Of a stretch of 42,949 nucleotides of DNA, positions 35,202-42,949 are shown piece by piece (the stretch's first letter is position 1; each line of letters opens with the position of its first letter). The translations under genes were made by a program, and so were the position numbers. Origin of the DNA: Planktotalea frisia (lineage in GTDB: Bacteria > Pseudomonadota > Alphaproteobacteria > Rhodobacterales > Rhodobacteraceae). The notes under the pieces were generated by a model, which searched no databases, was not told the DNA's origin, and worked only from the letters and a program-made list of their open reading frames with translations. The stretch spans positions 1 to 42,949 of the forward strand of contig NZ_MLCB01000129.1 in NCBI RefSeq assembly GCF_001890925.1, written 5' to 3'.

Positions 35202-36007
35202 TGTTTAGCTCGCCCTGGATAGCAGCGTTTCTAGCGATATTTTCCTGGTGGTTCTTCACCGGGATCATATTGCTGGTTGTGCGCAGGGCGGACAAACAAG
35301 GCGGCGCAGCGCATGGCAGAAATGTTGTGCTTTCTGTGCCGTTGTTTGCGCTTGGCACGGCAGGATTGGTCCTTTCTGCGAGCACATTGAGCGTTGTGAA
35401 TGTCTACGTGTCGTTCTTGTCGGTTTTGCTCGTTTGGGGCTGGATCGAACTCGCGTTCCTCTCTGGTATCATCACCGGACCACAGCGCGCGCCCTGCCCT
35501 GACCACCTGAAAGGCTGGGCACGTTTTGTGCGCGCTTGGCATACGCTTTCTCATCACGAGTTGCTACTGCTCATGGGTTTGCTCATTGTTACGGTTGCAA
35601 CAAGTGGCTCTGAAAACACCTTTGGGTTCTGGACTTACCTCACGCTTTTTGCGGCACGTATTTCCGCCAAACTGAACCTGTTCTTCGGGGTGCCACGGAT
35701 CAATACGGAATTCGTACCCAAACCGCTCGAACACCTCAAAAGCTACTTTCGCCAAGGCAATATCACGATTGCATTCGTGCTTGGCGTTACCTTCCTCAGC
35801 TTTGCCACTGCATGCTTTGCTGAACGCCTCTTCACCGCTGAAACGACACCTGCGCTCGTGGGCTTTGCCCTGCTGCTCGCGCTATCTGCTTTGGCTACTT
35901 TAGAGCATTGGTTAATGGTCATTCCCTTGCCCGATGCGAAACTATGGCGCTGGATGCTTCCTTCGCTGCCTACGACCTCTAAGACAGGACAGTCCCATGA
36001 ACTTTGA
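35201..36007 (+). CDS. puhE: Photosynthetic complex assembly protein PuhE
   Basis: PuhE is an integral membrane protein involved in photosynthetic complex formation and in tuning bacteriochlorophyll production in Rhodobacter. The 268-residue protein has about seven hydrophobic segments and the conserved [12 protein letters not shown] around residue 110. Its ATG overlaps the acsF stop codon by one base, and its last 11 bases overlap hemA. Confidence 0.92.
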   Translation: MFSSPWIAAFLAIFSWWFFTGIILLVVRRADKQGGAAHGRNVVLSVPLFALGTAGLVLSASTLSVVNVYVSFLSVLLVWGWIELAFLSGIITGPQRAPCPDHLKGWARFVRAWHTLSHHELLLLMGLLIVTVATSGSENTFGFWTYLTLFAARISAKLNLFFGVPRINTEFVPKPLEHLKSYFRQGNITIAFVLGVTFLSFATACFAERLFTAETTPALVGFALLLALSALATLEHWLMVIPLPDAKLWRWMLPSLPTTSKTGQSHEL

Positions 36008-37214
36008 TGCACTTTTCCAGAACCAGCTCGACACACTCAAAGAAGAAGGCAACTACCGCTATTTTGCGGAGCTCGAACGTAAATGTGGTAAATTCCCTCA
36101 CGCTGCCAATCACCAAGAAGACGGCGAAGTGCGCGACGTGACGGTTTGGTGTTCCAACGATTATTTGGGGATGGGTCAAAATCCTTTGGTCATCGATGCG
36201 ATGTGCGAAGCAGTTCAGCGCACGGGAACTGGCGCAGGTGGAACGCGCAACATTTCTGGCACGAACCACGATCACTTGCTCTTGGAGCGTGAGTTGGCGG
36301 ATCTGCACAACAAAGAAGCAGCGCTATTGTTCACCTCTGGTTACGTGTCCAACTGGGCCGCGCTCAGCACGCTTGGAAGTCGCCTCAAGGACTGCATCAT
36401 CCTAAGCGATTCCGGCAATCACGCGTCTATGATCGAAGGTATTCGTCACTCTCGTGCGCAAAAGGTGATTTGGGAACATAACAATGTCGCCGATTTGGAA
36501 GAGAAACTTCAGGCTTTGCCTGCGAACGCGCCCAAGATTATCGCATTTGAATCGGTTTATTCCATGGATGGTGACATCGCGCCAATCCGCGAGATCGTTG
36601 AAGTTGCCGAAAAATACGGCGCGATGACCTATCTTGATGAGGTGCACGCTGTTGGTCTTTATGGTCCACGCGGTGGCGGCGTTGCCGAGCAAGAAGGTCT
36701 GATGGACCGCATTACATTGCTCGAAGGCACGCTTGGCAAAGCTTACGGCGTCGTCGGTGGTTTCATCACAGGCTCTGCCGCGCTTTGCGATTTCATTCGC
36801 AGCTTTGCGTCTGGTTTCATCTTTACCACCGCCCTGCCCCCTGCGGTTGCCGCTGCCGCGCGCGCGTCGATCCGCCATCTCAAGGAATCTGACACAGAAC
36901 GCACTCAGCACCGCGCGCAAGTCGCGAAGCTTCGCGCAGGTCTGGACCGTGCTGGCATTCCGCATTTGATGAACAAGAGCCACATCATTCCAGTGATGAT
37001 CAAAGATCCAGTAAAAACGAAAATGCTGGCAGATTATCTCATGGACGAGTGGGGCATTTACGTGCAGCCAATCAACTACCCAACGGTTCCAAAAGGCACC
37101 GAGCGTCTGCGCTTTACGCCCTCACCGCTTCATTCTGATGCGGATATTGATCACTTGGTCGCGGCACTTAGCTCGCTCTGGAAGCAATGTGCGATTGCGC
37201 ACGCTGTCGCTTAA
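35997..37214 (+). CDS. hemA: 5-aminolevulinate synthase HemA
   Basis: HemA joins glycine and succinyl-CoA to 5-aminolevulinate, the first tetrapyrrole precursor, and so feeds the superoperon it ends. The 405-residue protein has the pyridoxal-phosphate lysine Lys248 (EGTLGKAYG), the [10 protein letters not shown] motif (214-223) and the substrate segment FYNDYLGMG-like [10 protein letters not shown] (51-60). I chose the ATG at 35997; an upstream extension would lie inside puhE. It overlaps puhE by 11 bases and converges on bciA with a 12-base gap. Confidence 0.96.
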   Translation: MNFDALFQNQLDTLKEEGNYRYFAELERKCGKFPHAANHQEDGEVRDVTVWCSNDYLGMGQNPLVIDAMCEAVQRTGTGAGGTRNISGTNHDHLLLERELADLHNKEAALLFTSGYVSNWAALSTLGSRLKDCIILSDSGNHASMIEGIRHSRAQKVIWEHNNVADLEEKLQALPANAPKIIAFESVYSMDGDIAPIREIVEVAEKYGAMTYLDEVHAVGLYGPRGGGVAEQEGLMDRITLLEGTLGKAYGVVGGFITGSAALCDFIRSFASGFIFTTALPPAVAAAARASIRHLKESDTERTQHRAQVAKLRAGLDRAGIPHLMNKSHIIPVMIKDPVKTKMLADYLMDEWGIYVQPINYPTVPKGTERLRFTPSPLHSDADIDHLVAALSSLWKQCAIAHAVA

Positions 37215-37226
37215 ACGCTCAGGTTT

Positions 37227-38195
37227 TTAGAAAACAGAATGATCACCGCGCTCTTGGGCGCGGTTTTCTTTTATCAGTTGTTCATAGTGTTGAAACAGCG
37301 TTTCTGTCCCTGTTGAGGGCGTCAGATCGCGGTCATACTTGCCCGTCTCAGGGTTCCAAACCAACATAGATTCAGTCGCGTAATAGCGTCCGATCTGTGC
37401 AAGTTCTGCTTTTTCGGCAAGCTTGCGGCTGAGCAACCCGCCAATCCTGAGCACCCAATAAATTACATCGAGCAAAGCGACAGGGATGCGCTTTATCTTA
37501 ACGGGTTTCTTGAGAATCCGCGCGAGCGCTTCGCCCTGTTCATTCGGAGTAATCGCAGGACCGGGTCCCCCGATGGGGAGAATTTGGTTGTGCTTGGTTT
37601 CGTCCGTGATGCACTGCGCTATGAAACGCCCAAGATCATCATCGCTGAGCGGGGTGCAGGCGGTTAAAGTGCCGTCCCCAAAAACAAGAAAGCCCTTGTC
37701 GTTTCTCACGCGTTCAATTTGACCTGAAAGCGATTTGAAAAACGCTGTAGGGCGCACGATGGAATAGGTAAGGCCGGAGGCGATGAGTTCCTTTTCGAAC
37801 GCTAGCTTGGCATGCTGAAAAGCGAGTTTTGGTCTTTGCACACAAATCGCCGAGAGCAGGATGAACTGCGTAGCATCGGCAGTTTTGGCGATAGCAAGAG
37901 CGTTGAATTGTGCCGCGTGATCAATCGCCCAAGCATCCTTGGGCGCGCCCGTCCGTGAGGCGAGACAAGAGACAACAACATCGAATTTTTTGTCATGCAA
38001 AGCGTTATTCAGGCCAGCGTTGGGGTCGGTCACGCTGCCCAAAATTTCTTCGACACCTGTCGGCATCTCATCAAGACTTTTGCGATCGCGCAAGACACAT
38101 GTAACAGCGTAATCACTAGCAAGCAGAGCGCGCACAACGCCGCGCCCAGCCGTGCCAGTGCCGCCAAAAACCAAAACGCGTTTCTTTAAAGTCAT
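37227..38195 (-). CDS. bciA: Divinyl chlorophyllide a 8-vinyl-reductase BciA
   Basis: BciA reduces the C8 vinyl group with NADPH. The 322-residue atypical SDR/NmrA-type protein starts with the cofactor motif VLVFGGTGTAGRGVVRAL, and contains VVVSCLASRTG, QHAKLAFEKELIASGLTYSIVRPTAFFKS (in part) and the product-pocket region typical of BciA. It is the non-ferredoxin type of 8-vinyl reductase; bchJ and bciB are not seen here. It lies downstream of cycA on the same strand, but a terminator stands between them, so it may have its own weak promoter or rely on read-through. Confidence 0.88.
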   Translation of the reverse strand: MTLKKRVLVFGGTGTAGRGVVRALLASDYAVTCVLRDRKSLDEMPTGVEEILGSVTDPNAGLNNALHDKKFDVVVSCLASRTGAPKDAWAIDHAAQFNALAIAKTADATQFILLSAICVQRPKLAFQHAKLAFEKELIASGLTYSIVRPTAFFKSLSGQIERVRNDKGFLVFGDGTLTACTPLSDDDLGRFIAQCITDETKHNQILPIGGPGPAITPNEQGEALARILKKPVKIKRIPVALLDVIYWVLRIGGLLSRKLAEKAELAQIGRYYATESMLVWNPETGKYDRDLTPSTGTETLFQHYEQLIKENRAQERGDHSVF

Positions 38196-38225
38196 GCCAA
38201 GTGTCTAACGGTTAATGCGTCAACG

Positions 38226-38255
38226 AAAAAGGGCCCGCTGATGAAAGCGAGCCCT
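38226..38255 (-). terminator. Rho-independent terminator after cycA
   Basis: On the minus strand AGGGCTCGC (38255-38247) pairs with GCGGGCCCT (38238-38230) through nine base pairs including one G-T, with an 8-base loop. It is followed by five T residues. It lies 26 bases after the cycA stop codon and 28 bases before the bciA ATG. Confidence 0.88.
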
Positions 38256-38280
38256 CTAACTACTTTGAAAGTAGCTAATC

Positions 38281-38715
38281 TTACTCAGCTGCAGCGGAAA
38301 CGATGAACGCCCACACGTTTGCTGCTTCTTCTTCTTTACGCAGTTTGAAAGACATCTTGGACTTGGCTTTTTTGTCGTCAAGCTTGGTCTGAAGGTATTT
38401 CTTCGGATCTGCGACGTACTCAACAAACTCTGCTTCGTTCCAGACAACGCCGGTTTCGCCGAGTTCAACGATGGACTTGCCGTATTTGAAGCCTTCGACG
38501 GAACCCAACTGACGCTCGTTCAGACCGTACAAGTTTGGGCCTGTCTTGTTGCCTTTCACGATCACATCACCCGCATCGGAGACGATCATGTGGCAAGCTT
38601 TGCATTTGTTAAATATTTTTTCGCCGGCTTCCGCGTCGCCTGACGCGTGGCCATCTGCCAAAAGAGGCGCTGCCGCGAGGCCAAGACCAAGAGTGAGGAT
38701 ACTAAAAAGTTTCAT
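38281..38715 (-). CDS. cycA: Cytochrome c2
   Basis: A periplasmic soluble electron carrier that re-reduces the photo-oxidised reaction centre and also links the bc1 complex to oxidases. The 144-residue precursor has a signal peptide (about 1-20, hydrophobic to PLLA) and the haem motif CKACH (Cys38, Cys41, His42). Met121 in KSKMSFKL is the likely sixth ligand. A strong terminator follows, and a hairpin lies in its leader. The position next to hemA and bciA matches a role in photosynthesis. Confidence 0.95.
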   Translation of the reverse strand: MKLFSILTLGLGLAAAPLLADGHASGDAEAGEKIFNKCKACHMIVSDAGDVIVKGNKTGPNLYGLNERQLGSVEGFKYGKSIVELGETGVVWNEAEFVEYVADPKKYLQTKLDDKKAKSKMSFKLRKEEEAANVWAFIVSAAAE

Positions 38716-38756
38716 GCTGTGTTTCCCTGTAGTTACGACCGTGTAGGTAGTGCGCG

Positions 38757-38776
38757 GGCTCTCAAAGTGAAGAGCC
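38757..38776 (-). other. Stem-loop in the cycA leader
   Basis: GGCTCT and AGAGCC form a perfect six-base stem with an 8-base loop, about 42 bases upstream of the cycA ATG. It probably lies in the 5' untranslated RNA and could affect mRNA stability. There is no T-tract toward cycA. Confidence 0.4.
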
Positions 38777-38879
38777 GCCGTGCGATTAAGTGTGTATTAT
38801 TTGTAGTAAACATAAATCAAAGTGAAAACGAAACCCGTTTTCCCATGTAATTTTGTATATCACTCGAAGTTGAATAAAA

Positions 38880-38897
38880 TGTAAACTATACTTTACA
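38880..38897. promoter_or_regulatory. PpsR operator enclosing the probable -10 box of bchG
   Basis: TGTAAACTATACTTTACA is a perfect TGT-N12-ACA site with further dyad symmetry TGTAAA/TTTACA. It encloses TATACT (38887-38892), a good -10 box for bchG; the -35 region is weak. The start of transcription would be near 38899. Confidence 0.8.
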
Positions 38898-38914
38898 CTT
38901 GTAGACTCGGCATG

Positions 38915-38932
38915 TGTAAGCTTAAAGTTACA
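38915..38932. promoter_or_regulatory. PpsR operator just before the bchG start codon
   Basis: TGTAAGCTTAAAGTTACA is a perfect TGT-N12-ACA site centred 35 bases from the first one. It ends two bases before the bchG ATG and includes the only Shine-Dalgarno-like bases (AAAG). PpsR binding here would sit downstream of the start of transcription. Confidence 0.78.
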
Positions 38933-38934
38933 CT

Positions 38935-39831
38935 ATGACAGATCTAGCCAATCTTCCGACAAGGGACTTCCCTGAACCAGCAGCAATGCTGCGTCTTATC
39001 AAACCGATCACGTGGTTTCCACCGATGTGGGCCTACTTGTGCGGGGTGATCGCCTCTGGCGTGGCACCGAGTTCGCAGTTGGGTCTGGTAATTCTTGGGG
39101 TTATTTTAGCGGGTCCTATCGTTTGCGGGATGAGCCAAGCCGCCAATGATTGGTGCGACCGCCACGTCGATGCGATCAATGAACCAGACCGCCCTATCCC
39201 GTCAGGTCGCATTCCGGGTCGTTGGGGTTTGTGGATTGCTTTGGCCATGTCCGCACTGTCGCTCTTTGTGGGCTGGTTTCTTGGGCCTTGGGGCTTTGGC
39301 GCTACGATTTTAGGTGTGATTGCTGCTTGGGCCTATTCCGCTGAACCTGTTCGTATGAAGCGTTCTGGTTGGTGGGGGCCGGGCCTAGTAGGTCTGAGTT
39401 ATGAGAGCTTGCCATGGTTCACAGGTGCCGCCGTTCTAAGTGCGGGTGCTCCGAGTTGGCAGATTGTCGTGATCGCGTTGCTCTACGGTATTGGCGCGCA
39501 TGGCATAATGACGCTGAATGATTTCAAAGCGCTTGAGGGCGACCGTCAAATGGGTGTCAATTCATTGCCTGTCACGCTTGGCCCTGAACGCGCCGCAAAA
39601 GCTGCGTGCTGGATAATGGCTGTGCCACAAGTTGTGGTTATCGCTCTTCTCGTTCTTTGGGACAAACCCATTTTCGCCCTCGCTATTTCTGCTGCCCTTG
39701 CGCTGCAAATTTGGGCCATGACCGTGCTGCTCAGCGATCCGAAAGGACGCGCGCCTTGGTATAATGGCACGGGCGTCACGCTTTATGTCAGCGGCATGAT
39801 GATCGCCGCCTTTGCGCTAAGGAGCCTTTAA
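38935..39831 (+). CDS. bchG: Bacteriochlorophyll synthase BchG
   Basis: BchG attaches the geranylgeranyl or phytyl chain to bacteriochlorophyllide a. The 298-residue UbiA-family prenyltransferase has the first Asp-rich motif around NDWCDRHVDAINEPDRPIP (71-89, with Asp72, Asp75 and Asp79) and about eight hydrophobic segments. EPAAMLRLIKPITWFPPMWA is typical of BchG. The ATG at 38935 has only a weak AAAG in front. It is the first gene of the bchG-orf428-bchP-idi unit and has two PpsR operators upstream. The next gene starts two bases after its stop codon. Confidence 0.95.
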   Translation: MTDLANLPTRDFPEPAAMLRLIKPITWFPPMWAYLCGVIASGVAPSSQLGLVILGVILAGPIVCGMSQAANDWCDRHVDAINEPDRPIPSGRIPGRWGLWIALAMSALSLFVGWFLGPWGFGATILGVIAAWAYSAEPVRMKRSGWWGPGLVGLSYESLPWFTGAAVLSAGAPSWQIVVIALLYGIGAHGIMTLNDFKALEGDRQMGVNSLPVTLGPERAAKAACWIMAVPQVVVIALLVLWDKPIFALAISAALALQIWAMTVLLSDPKGRAPWYNGTGVTLYVSGMMIAAFALRSL

Positions 39832-39832
39832 G

Positions 39833-41119
39833 ATGACCTTGTCTTGGCTACAAATCTTCCGTCTCGGCCTGGTTCAAATGGCGCTTGGTGCCATCGTAGT
39901 TCTAACCACTTCGACGCTGAACCGTTTGATGGTTGTTGAATTTTCGCTTCCCGCGATCTTGCCCGGAATGCTGGTTGGCTTGCACTACGGCATTCAGATG
40001 TCTCGCCCGCGTTGGGGATTCACCTCTGACACGGGTGGCAATCGCACGAAATGGATCATCGGCGGAATGGTCACGCTCGCGATGGGTGGTTTCGGTGCTG
40101 CATATGCCGTCACGCTCTTCGCGCAAAGCTATGCGCTGGCCTTGACGCTATCTATCATTGCCTACGCGCTAATAGGCATCGGTGTCGGTGCTTCTGGTAC
40201 ATCCCTGCTTGCGCTTATGGCCACCGCAACCGCTCCGCATCGACGTGCTGCGGCTGCGACAATCACTTGGCTGATGATGATTTTTGGCATCGCTTTGACC
40301 GCGGGTCTTGCTGGCTCTTTCCTTGATCCATACTCGCCACAACGTTTGTTGACGGTTGTCGGTGTGATCGTCATTGCAGCGATCATCCTCACGACATTCG
40401 CGATCTATGGGATCGAGCGCCGCGTGACAGCTGCAAAGCCAGAACCACACACACCTTTCATGGAAGGTCTGCGGGATGTTTGGGCCGAGCGCAAAACACG
40501 CAATTTCACACTGTTCATCTTTCTCTCCATGAATGCCTATTTCATGCAAGAACTCATCTTAGAGCCCTACGCAGGTCTCGTCTTTGGCTTCACGCCCGGC
40601 CAGTCCACATCGCTCAGTGGTATGCAAAATGGTGGCGTTTTCGTCGGAATGCTGACCGTAGGTATTGTCGCGACGGGTCTCAAGATTGGCTCTTTGCGTG
40701 CTTGGGTTATGGCCGGATGCCTTGGCTCTGCGGGTGTGCTGATCATGCTCGCCCTCTCTGGTTTTGCGCAAACGCAAATCAGCTTGCAGTCCCTCGTCAT
40801 CGCGCTTGGTTTCTTTAACGGCATGTTCGCAGTCGCTGCGATTGGCTCGATGATGGCGCTTGCCTCTGAAGGGCGCGAACAACGCGAAGGCACGCGCATG
40901 GGTCTTTGGGGCGCATCGCAAGCGATTGCCGCTGGATTTGGCGGCCTGACTGGCGCCGCTTTGGTTGATATTTCACGTGGCTTCATCGCCGACGGACCTG
41001 CATTTGGCTCCGTCTTTGCGTTTGAAGCTTTATTATTTCTAGCCGCTGCCCTGATGGCCGCGCGCGTTATGGAAGTCAGATCGGCCGCTCCGGCCGCATC
41101 AATGGTCCCGGGAGAATAA
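39833..41119 (+). CDS. BCH2/PucC-family MFS membrane protein (ORF428-type)
   Basis: A 428-residue protein with about twelve membrane segments. It shares the family signature TLNRLMVVEFSLPA with LhaA. It corresponds in length and position to ORF428 of the Rhodobacter capsulatus bchG-orf428-bchP unit. Family members help deliver bacteriochlorophyll or assemble antenna complexes; the precise role of this one is not established to my knowledge. It lies 2 bases after bchG and 4 bases before bchP. Confidence 0.88.
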   Translation: MTLSWLQIFRLGLVQMALGAIVVLTTSTLNRLMVVEFSLPAILPGMLVGLHYGIQMSRPRWGFTSDTGGNRTKWIIGGMVTLAMGGFGAAYAVTLFAQSYALALTLSIIAYALIGIGVGASGTSLLALMATATAPHRRAAAATITWLMMIFGIALTAGLAGSFLDPYSPQRLLTVVGVIVIAAIILTTFAIYGIERRVTAAKPEPHTPFMEGLRDVWAERKTRNFTLFIFLSMNAYFMQELILEPYAGLVFGFTPGQSTSLSGMQNGGVFVGMLTVGIVATGLKIGSLRAWVMAGCLGSAGVLIMLALSGFAQTQISLQSLVIALGFFNGMFAVAAIGSMMALASEGREQREGTRMGLWGASQAIAAGFGGLTGAALVDISRGFIADGPAFGSVFAFEALLFLAAALMAARVMEVRSAAPAASMVPGE

Positions 41120-41122
41120 GCA

Positions 41123-42301
41123 ATGTTTGATGTTGTTGTTATTGGTGGAGGCCCGTCGGGCGCAACCGCCGCAGAAGATCTCGCGCGCTCTGGCCGCAAA
41201 GTTGCGATGATTGACCGAGATGGTCGCATCAAACCTTGTGGCGGTGCAATTCCTCCGCGTTTGATCGAAGATTTCTTCATTCCTGACAGCCAGATTATCG
41301 CGCGCATCAATACGGCACGCATGGTGTCACCGACCCAGCGCAAAGTAGATATCCCGATTGAAGACGGCTTTGTGGGCATGGTTGATCGCAAAGATTTCGA
41401 CCCCTTCCTGCGCAACCGCGCGAAAGAAGCGGGCGCTGAGTGTATGACAGGCACGTTCCTTCGTATTGAGCGCGACGCTAAGGGCACGCATGTTGTCTAC
41501 CGCGATAAAGAAAGCGGCGAAGAGGTTTCGCTCGCGACCAAGCTGATCATCGGTGCCGATGGCGCACGTTCCAAAGTCGCAAAGGCCGAAGTGCCCGGCG
41601 GCGACAAAATTCCATATGTGATCGCTTATCACGAAATTATCGAAGCACCTGCTGCGGGACTAAACTACGATCCCAAGCGCTGCGATGTCATCTATGACGG
41701 CGCGATCTCGCCTGATTTTTACGGCTGGGTCTTCCCGCATGGAACGTCGTGTAGCGTTGGTATGGGCACAGGCGTTGACGGCGTTGACCTCAAGAAAGCG
41801 ACGGCAGATTTGCGCGTTTCTGCAGGCCTAGAGAACTGCAAAACCCTGCGCCGCGAAGGCGCGCCAATTCCGTTAAAGCCGATGGATCGTTGGGACAATG
41901 GCCGTGATGTTGTGCTTTCGGGTGATGCAGCTGGCGTCGTTGCGCCCTCTTCGGGTGAGGGCATTTATTACGCGATGCTTGGTGGTCGTGTCGCAGCGAC
42001 TGCGGCGAGTGCCTGCCTCGAGACAGGTCGCGTGAAAGATCTGCAACTCGCGCGCAAACTGTTCATGCGCGAGCACAAGAGCGTGTTCAAAGTATTGGGT
42101 GCGATGCAAAACGCATACTATCGCAGTGACGAACGCCGCGAGCGTTTCGTTTCGCTGTGTCATGATGTAGATGTTCAAAAACTCACGTTCGAGGCCTATA
42201 TGAACAAACGTTTGATCAAAGCACGCCCTATGGCGCATCTGAAAATCGGGTTGAAAAACCTCGCGCATTTGACGCGTTTGGTTTCCGAAACACGCGTATG
42301 A
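41123..42301 (+). CDS. bchP: Geranylgeranyl diphosphate/geranylgeranyl-bacteriochlorophyll reductase BchP
   Basis: BchP reduces the geranylgeranyl tail to phytyl, using NADPH and FAD. The 392-residue protein starts with the FAD-binding motif VVVIGGGPSGATAAEDLARSG (in part, from residue 4), then DRDGRIKPCGGAIPP. It also contains the second FAD motif DVVLSGDAAGVVAPSSGEGI (about 269-288). The stop codon overlaps the idi ATG by 4 bases. Confidence 0.95.
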   Translation: MFDVVVIGGGPSGATAAEDLARSGRKVAMIDRDGRIKPCGGAIPPRLIEDFFIPDSQIIARINTARMVSPTQRKVDIPIEDGFVGMVDRKDFDPFLRNRAKEAGAECMTGTFLRIERDAKGTHVVYRDKESGEEVSLATKLIIGADGARSKVAKAEVPGGDKIPYVIAYHEIIEAPAAGLNYDPKRCDVIYDGAISPDFYGWVFPHGTSCSVGMGTGVDGVDLKKATADLRVSAGLENCKTLRREGAPIPLKPMDRWDNGRDVVLSGDAAGVVAPSSGEGIYYAMLGGRVAATAASACLETGRVKDLQLARKLFMREHKSVFKVLGAMQNAYYRSDERRERFVSLCHDVDVQKLTFEAYMNKRLIKARPMAHLKIGLKNLAHLTRLVSETRV

Positions 42302-42831
42302 CGCAGATCATGATCCCTGCTTGGGTTGAGGGCACGCTTCAACCCGTGGAAAAACTTGCCGCGCATGAACGAGGGCTCAAGCACAAAGCCGTGTCCGTGT
42401 TCGTTATCTCAGGCGAGCATATCCTGATCCAGCAACGTGCCATGTGCAAATATCACACGCCCGGTCTTTGGGCGAACACTTGCTGCACGCATCCCGAATG
42501 GGACGAGGCGCCAAATATTTGCGCGGATCGACGCGTGGAGGAAGAGCTGGGGATCACAGGTCTGCACATGCAGTATCGCGGCGAAGTTGAATATCGCGCG
42601 GATGTGGGGGACGGCTTGATCGAGCATGAAGTCGTACAAGTTTACCTGGCGCACGCATCGCGCGAAATGGCGTTTGAGGTGAACCCAGAAGAAGTCATGG
42701 CGACCCGTTGGATCGCGCATGACACGCTTTTGCAAGAGCTGCACGACACTCCTTCGAAATTCACCCCCTGGCTGCGCATCTATATGGCGCAGCACGCGGA
42801 TTTGATTTTTGGGGAAGCTGTGAGCGCCTAA
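42298..42831 (+). CDS. idi: Isopentenyl-diphosphate delta-isomerase
   Basis: Idi converts isopentenyl diphosphate into dimethylallyl diphosphate and supports carotenoid, quinone and phytyl synthesis. The 177-residue Nudix-fold protein shows the active-site region NTCCTHPEWDE (with the catalytic Cys and metal-binding His) and ADRRVEEELGI, the Nudix-like helix with its glutamates. The equivalent in Rhodobacter capsulatus is ORF176 after bchP. It overlaps bchP by 4 bases and ends the transcription unit seen here. Confidence 0.94.
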   Translation: MTQIMIPAWVEGTLQPVEKLAAHERGLKHKAVSVFVISGEHILIQQRAMCKYHTPGLWANTCCTHPEWDEAPNICADRRVEEELGITGLHMQYRGEVEYRADVGDGLIEHEVVQVYLAHASREMAFEVNPEEVMATRWIAHDTLLQELHDTPSKFTPWLRIYMAQHADLIFGEAVSA

Positions 42832-42900
42832 GTTGCGCTCTTTGGCATTGCTTAGAAATGGGAGCTTTCTTTAGGAACGGCTAAGGTCGACTCTGCGGAC

Positions 42901-42949
42901 ATGGACGAAGCCGCTGGCGCGGCAATGGCGCTTGTAGCGGGTGTTGTGC
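42901..42949 (+). CDS. Possible start of a further gene, cut by the window edge
   Basis: After idi, 69 bases carry no clear signal. An ATG at 42901 opens a frame MDEAAGAAMALVAGVV that runs off the end. There is no good ribosome-binding site; the same frame is open back to a TAG at 42853. It may be a real small or partial gene or chance. Confidence 0.2.
   Translation, partial: MDEAAGAAMALVAGVV

Overview
The window comes from an aerobic anoxygenic phototroph of the Roseobacter group (Rhodobacteraceae). The evidence is a photosynthesis gene cluster in the order bchFNBHLM-lhaA-puhABC-(puhD)-acsF-puhE-hemA, followed by cycA and bchG-orf428-bchP-idi, with ppsR and cobalamin-binding regulators beside it and moderate GC content. 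The organism has the O2-dependent cyclase AcsF, and no bchE lies in the window. A coastal Planktomarina-like relative is compatible, but the species cannot be fixed from the sequence alone.

Left part (116-5346, minus strand): an operon for aerobic phenylacetate degradation. In transcription order it is thiolase (paaJ/pcaF type), paaA, a DUF3291 protein, paaB, paaC, paaD, paaE. These genes encode the phenylacetyl-CoA epoxidase complex plus the last beta-oxidation thiolase.

Middle part (5480-17375, minus strand): a tightly coupled ten-gene operon, mostly with overlapping start and stop codons. It encodes IorA- and IorB-like 2-oxoacid:ferredoxin oxidoreductase subunits, an acyl-CoA ligase, a thiolase-fold protein without catalytic cysteines, a DUF35/OB protein fused to a degenerate SDR domain, a cyclase-family hydrolase resembling isatin hydrolase, an FMN/2Fe-2S reductase, Rieske oxygenase alpha and beta subunits, and an SDR. 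I infer a route from indole-3-acetate through dioxindole-3-acetyl-CoA, isatin and isatinate to anthraniloyl-CoA. It would use a Ltp2/ChsH2-like retro-aldolase and an IorAB that acts on isatinate. This is the most interesting part of the window.

Right part (17575-42831): regulators first. An orphan FixJ-type response regulator diverges from iorA, and ppsR is flanked by two paralogous B12-binding AerR/PpaA-type proteins. Next is the bacteriochlorophyll and reaction-centre superoperon from bchF to hemA, all on the plus strand with frequent ATGA overlaps. Then come bciA and cycA on the minus strand, and bchG-orf428-bchP-idi on the plus strand. Four perfect TGT-N12-ACA PpsR operators are visible: two in the ppaA/bchF divergent promoter region and two upstream of bchG. 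Together these genes take 5-aminolevulinate (HemA) through Mg-chelation, methylation, ring closure, DPOR reduction, 8-vinyl reduction and C3 hydration to phytylated bacteriochlorophyll a. They also supply reaction-centre H, assembly factors, cytochrome c2 and isoprenoid precursor.

No tRNA, rRNA, CRISPR array, insertion sequence or prophage was seen.
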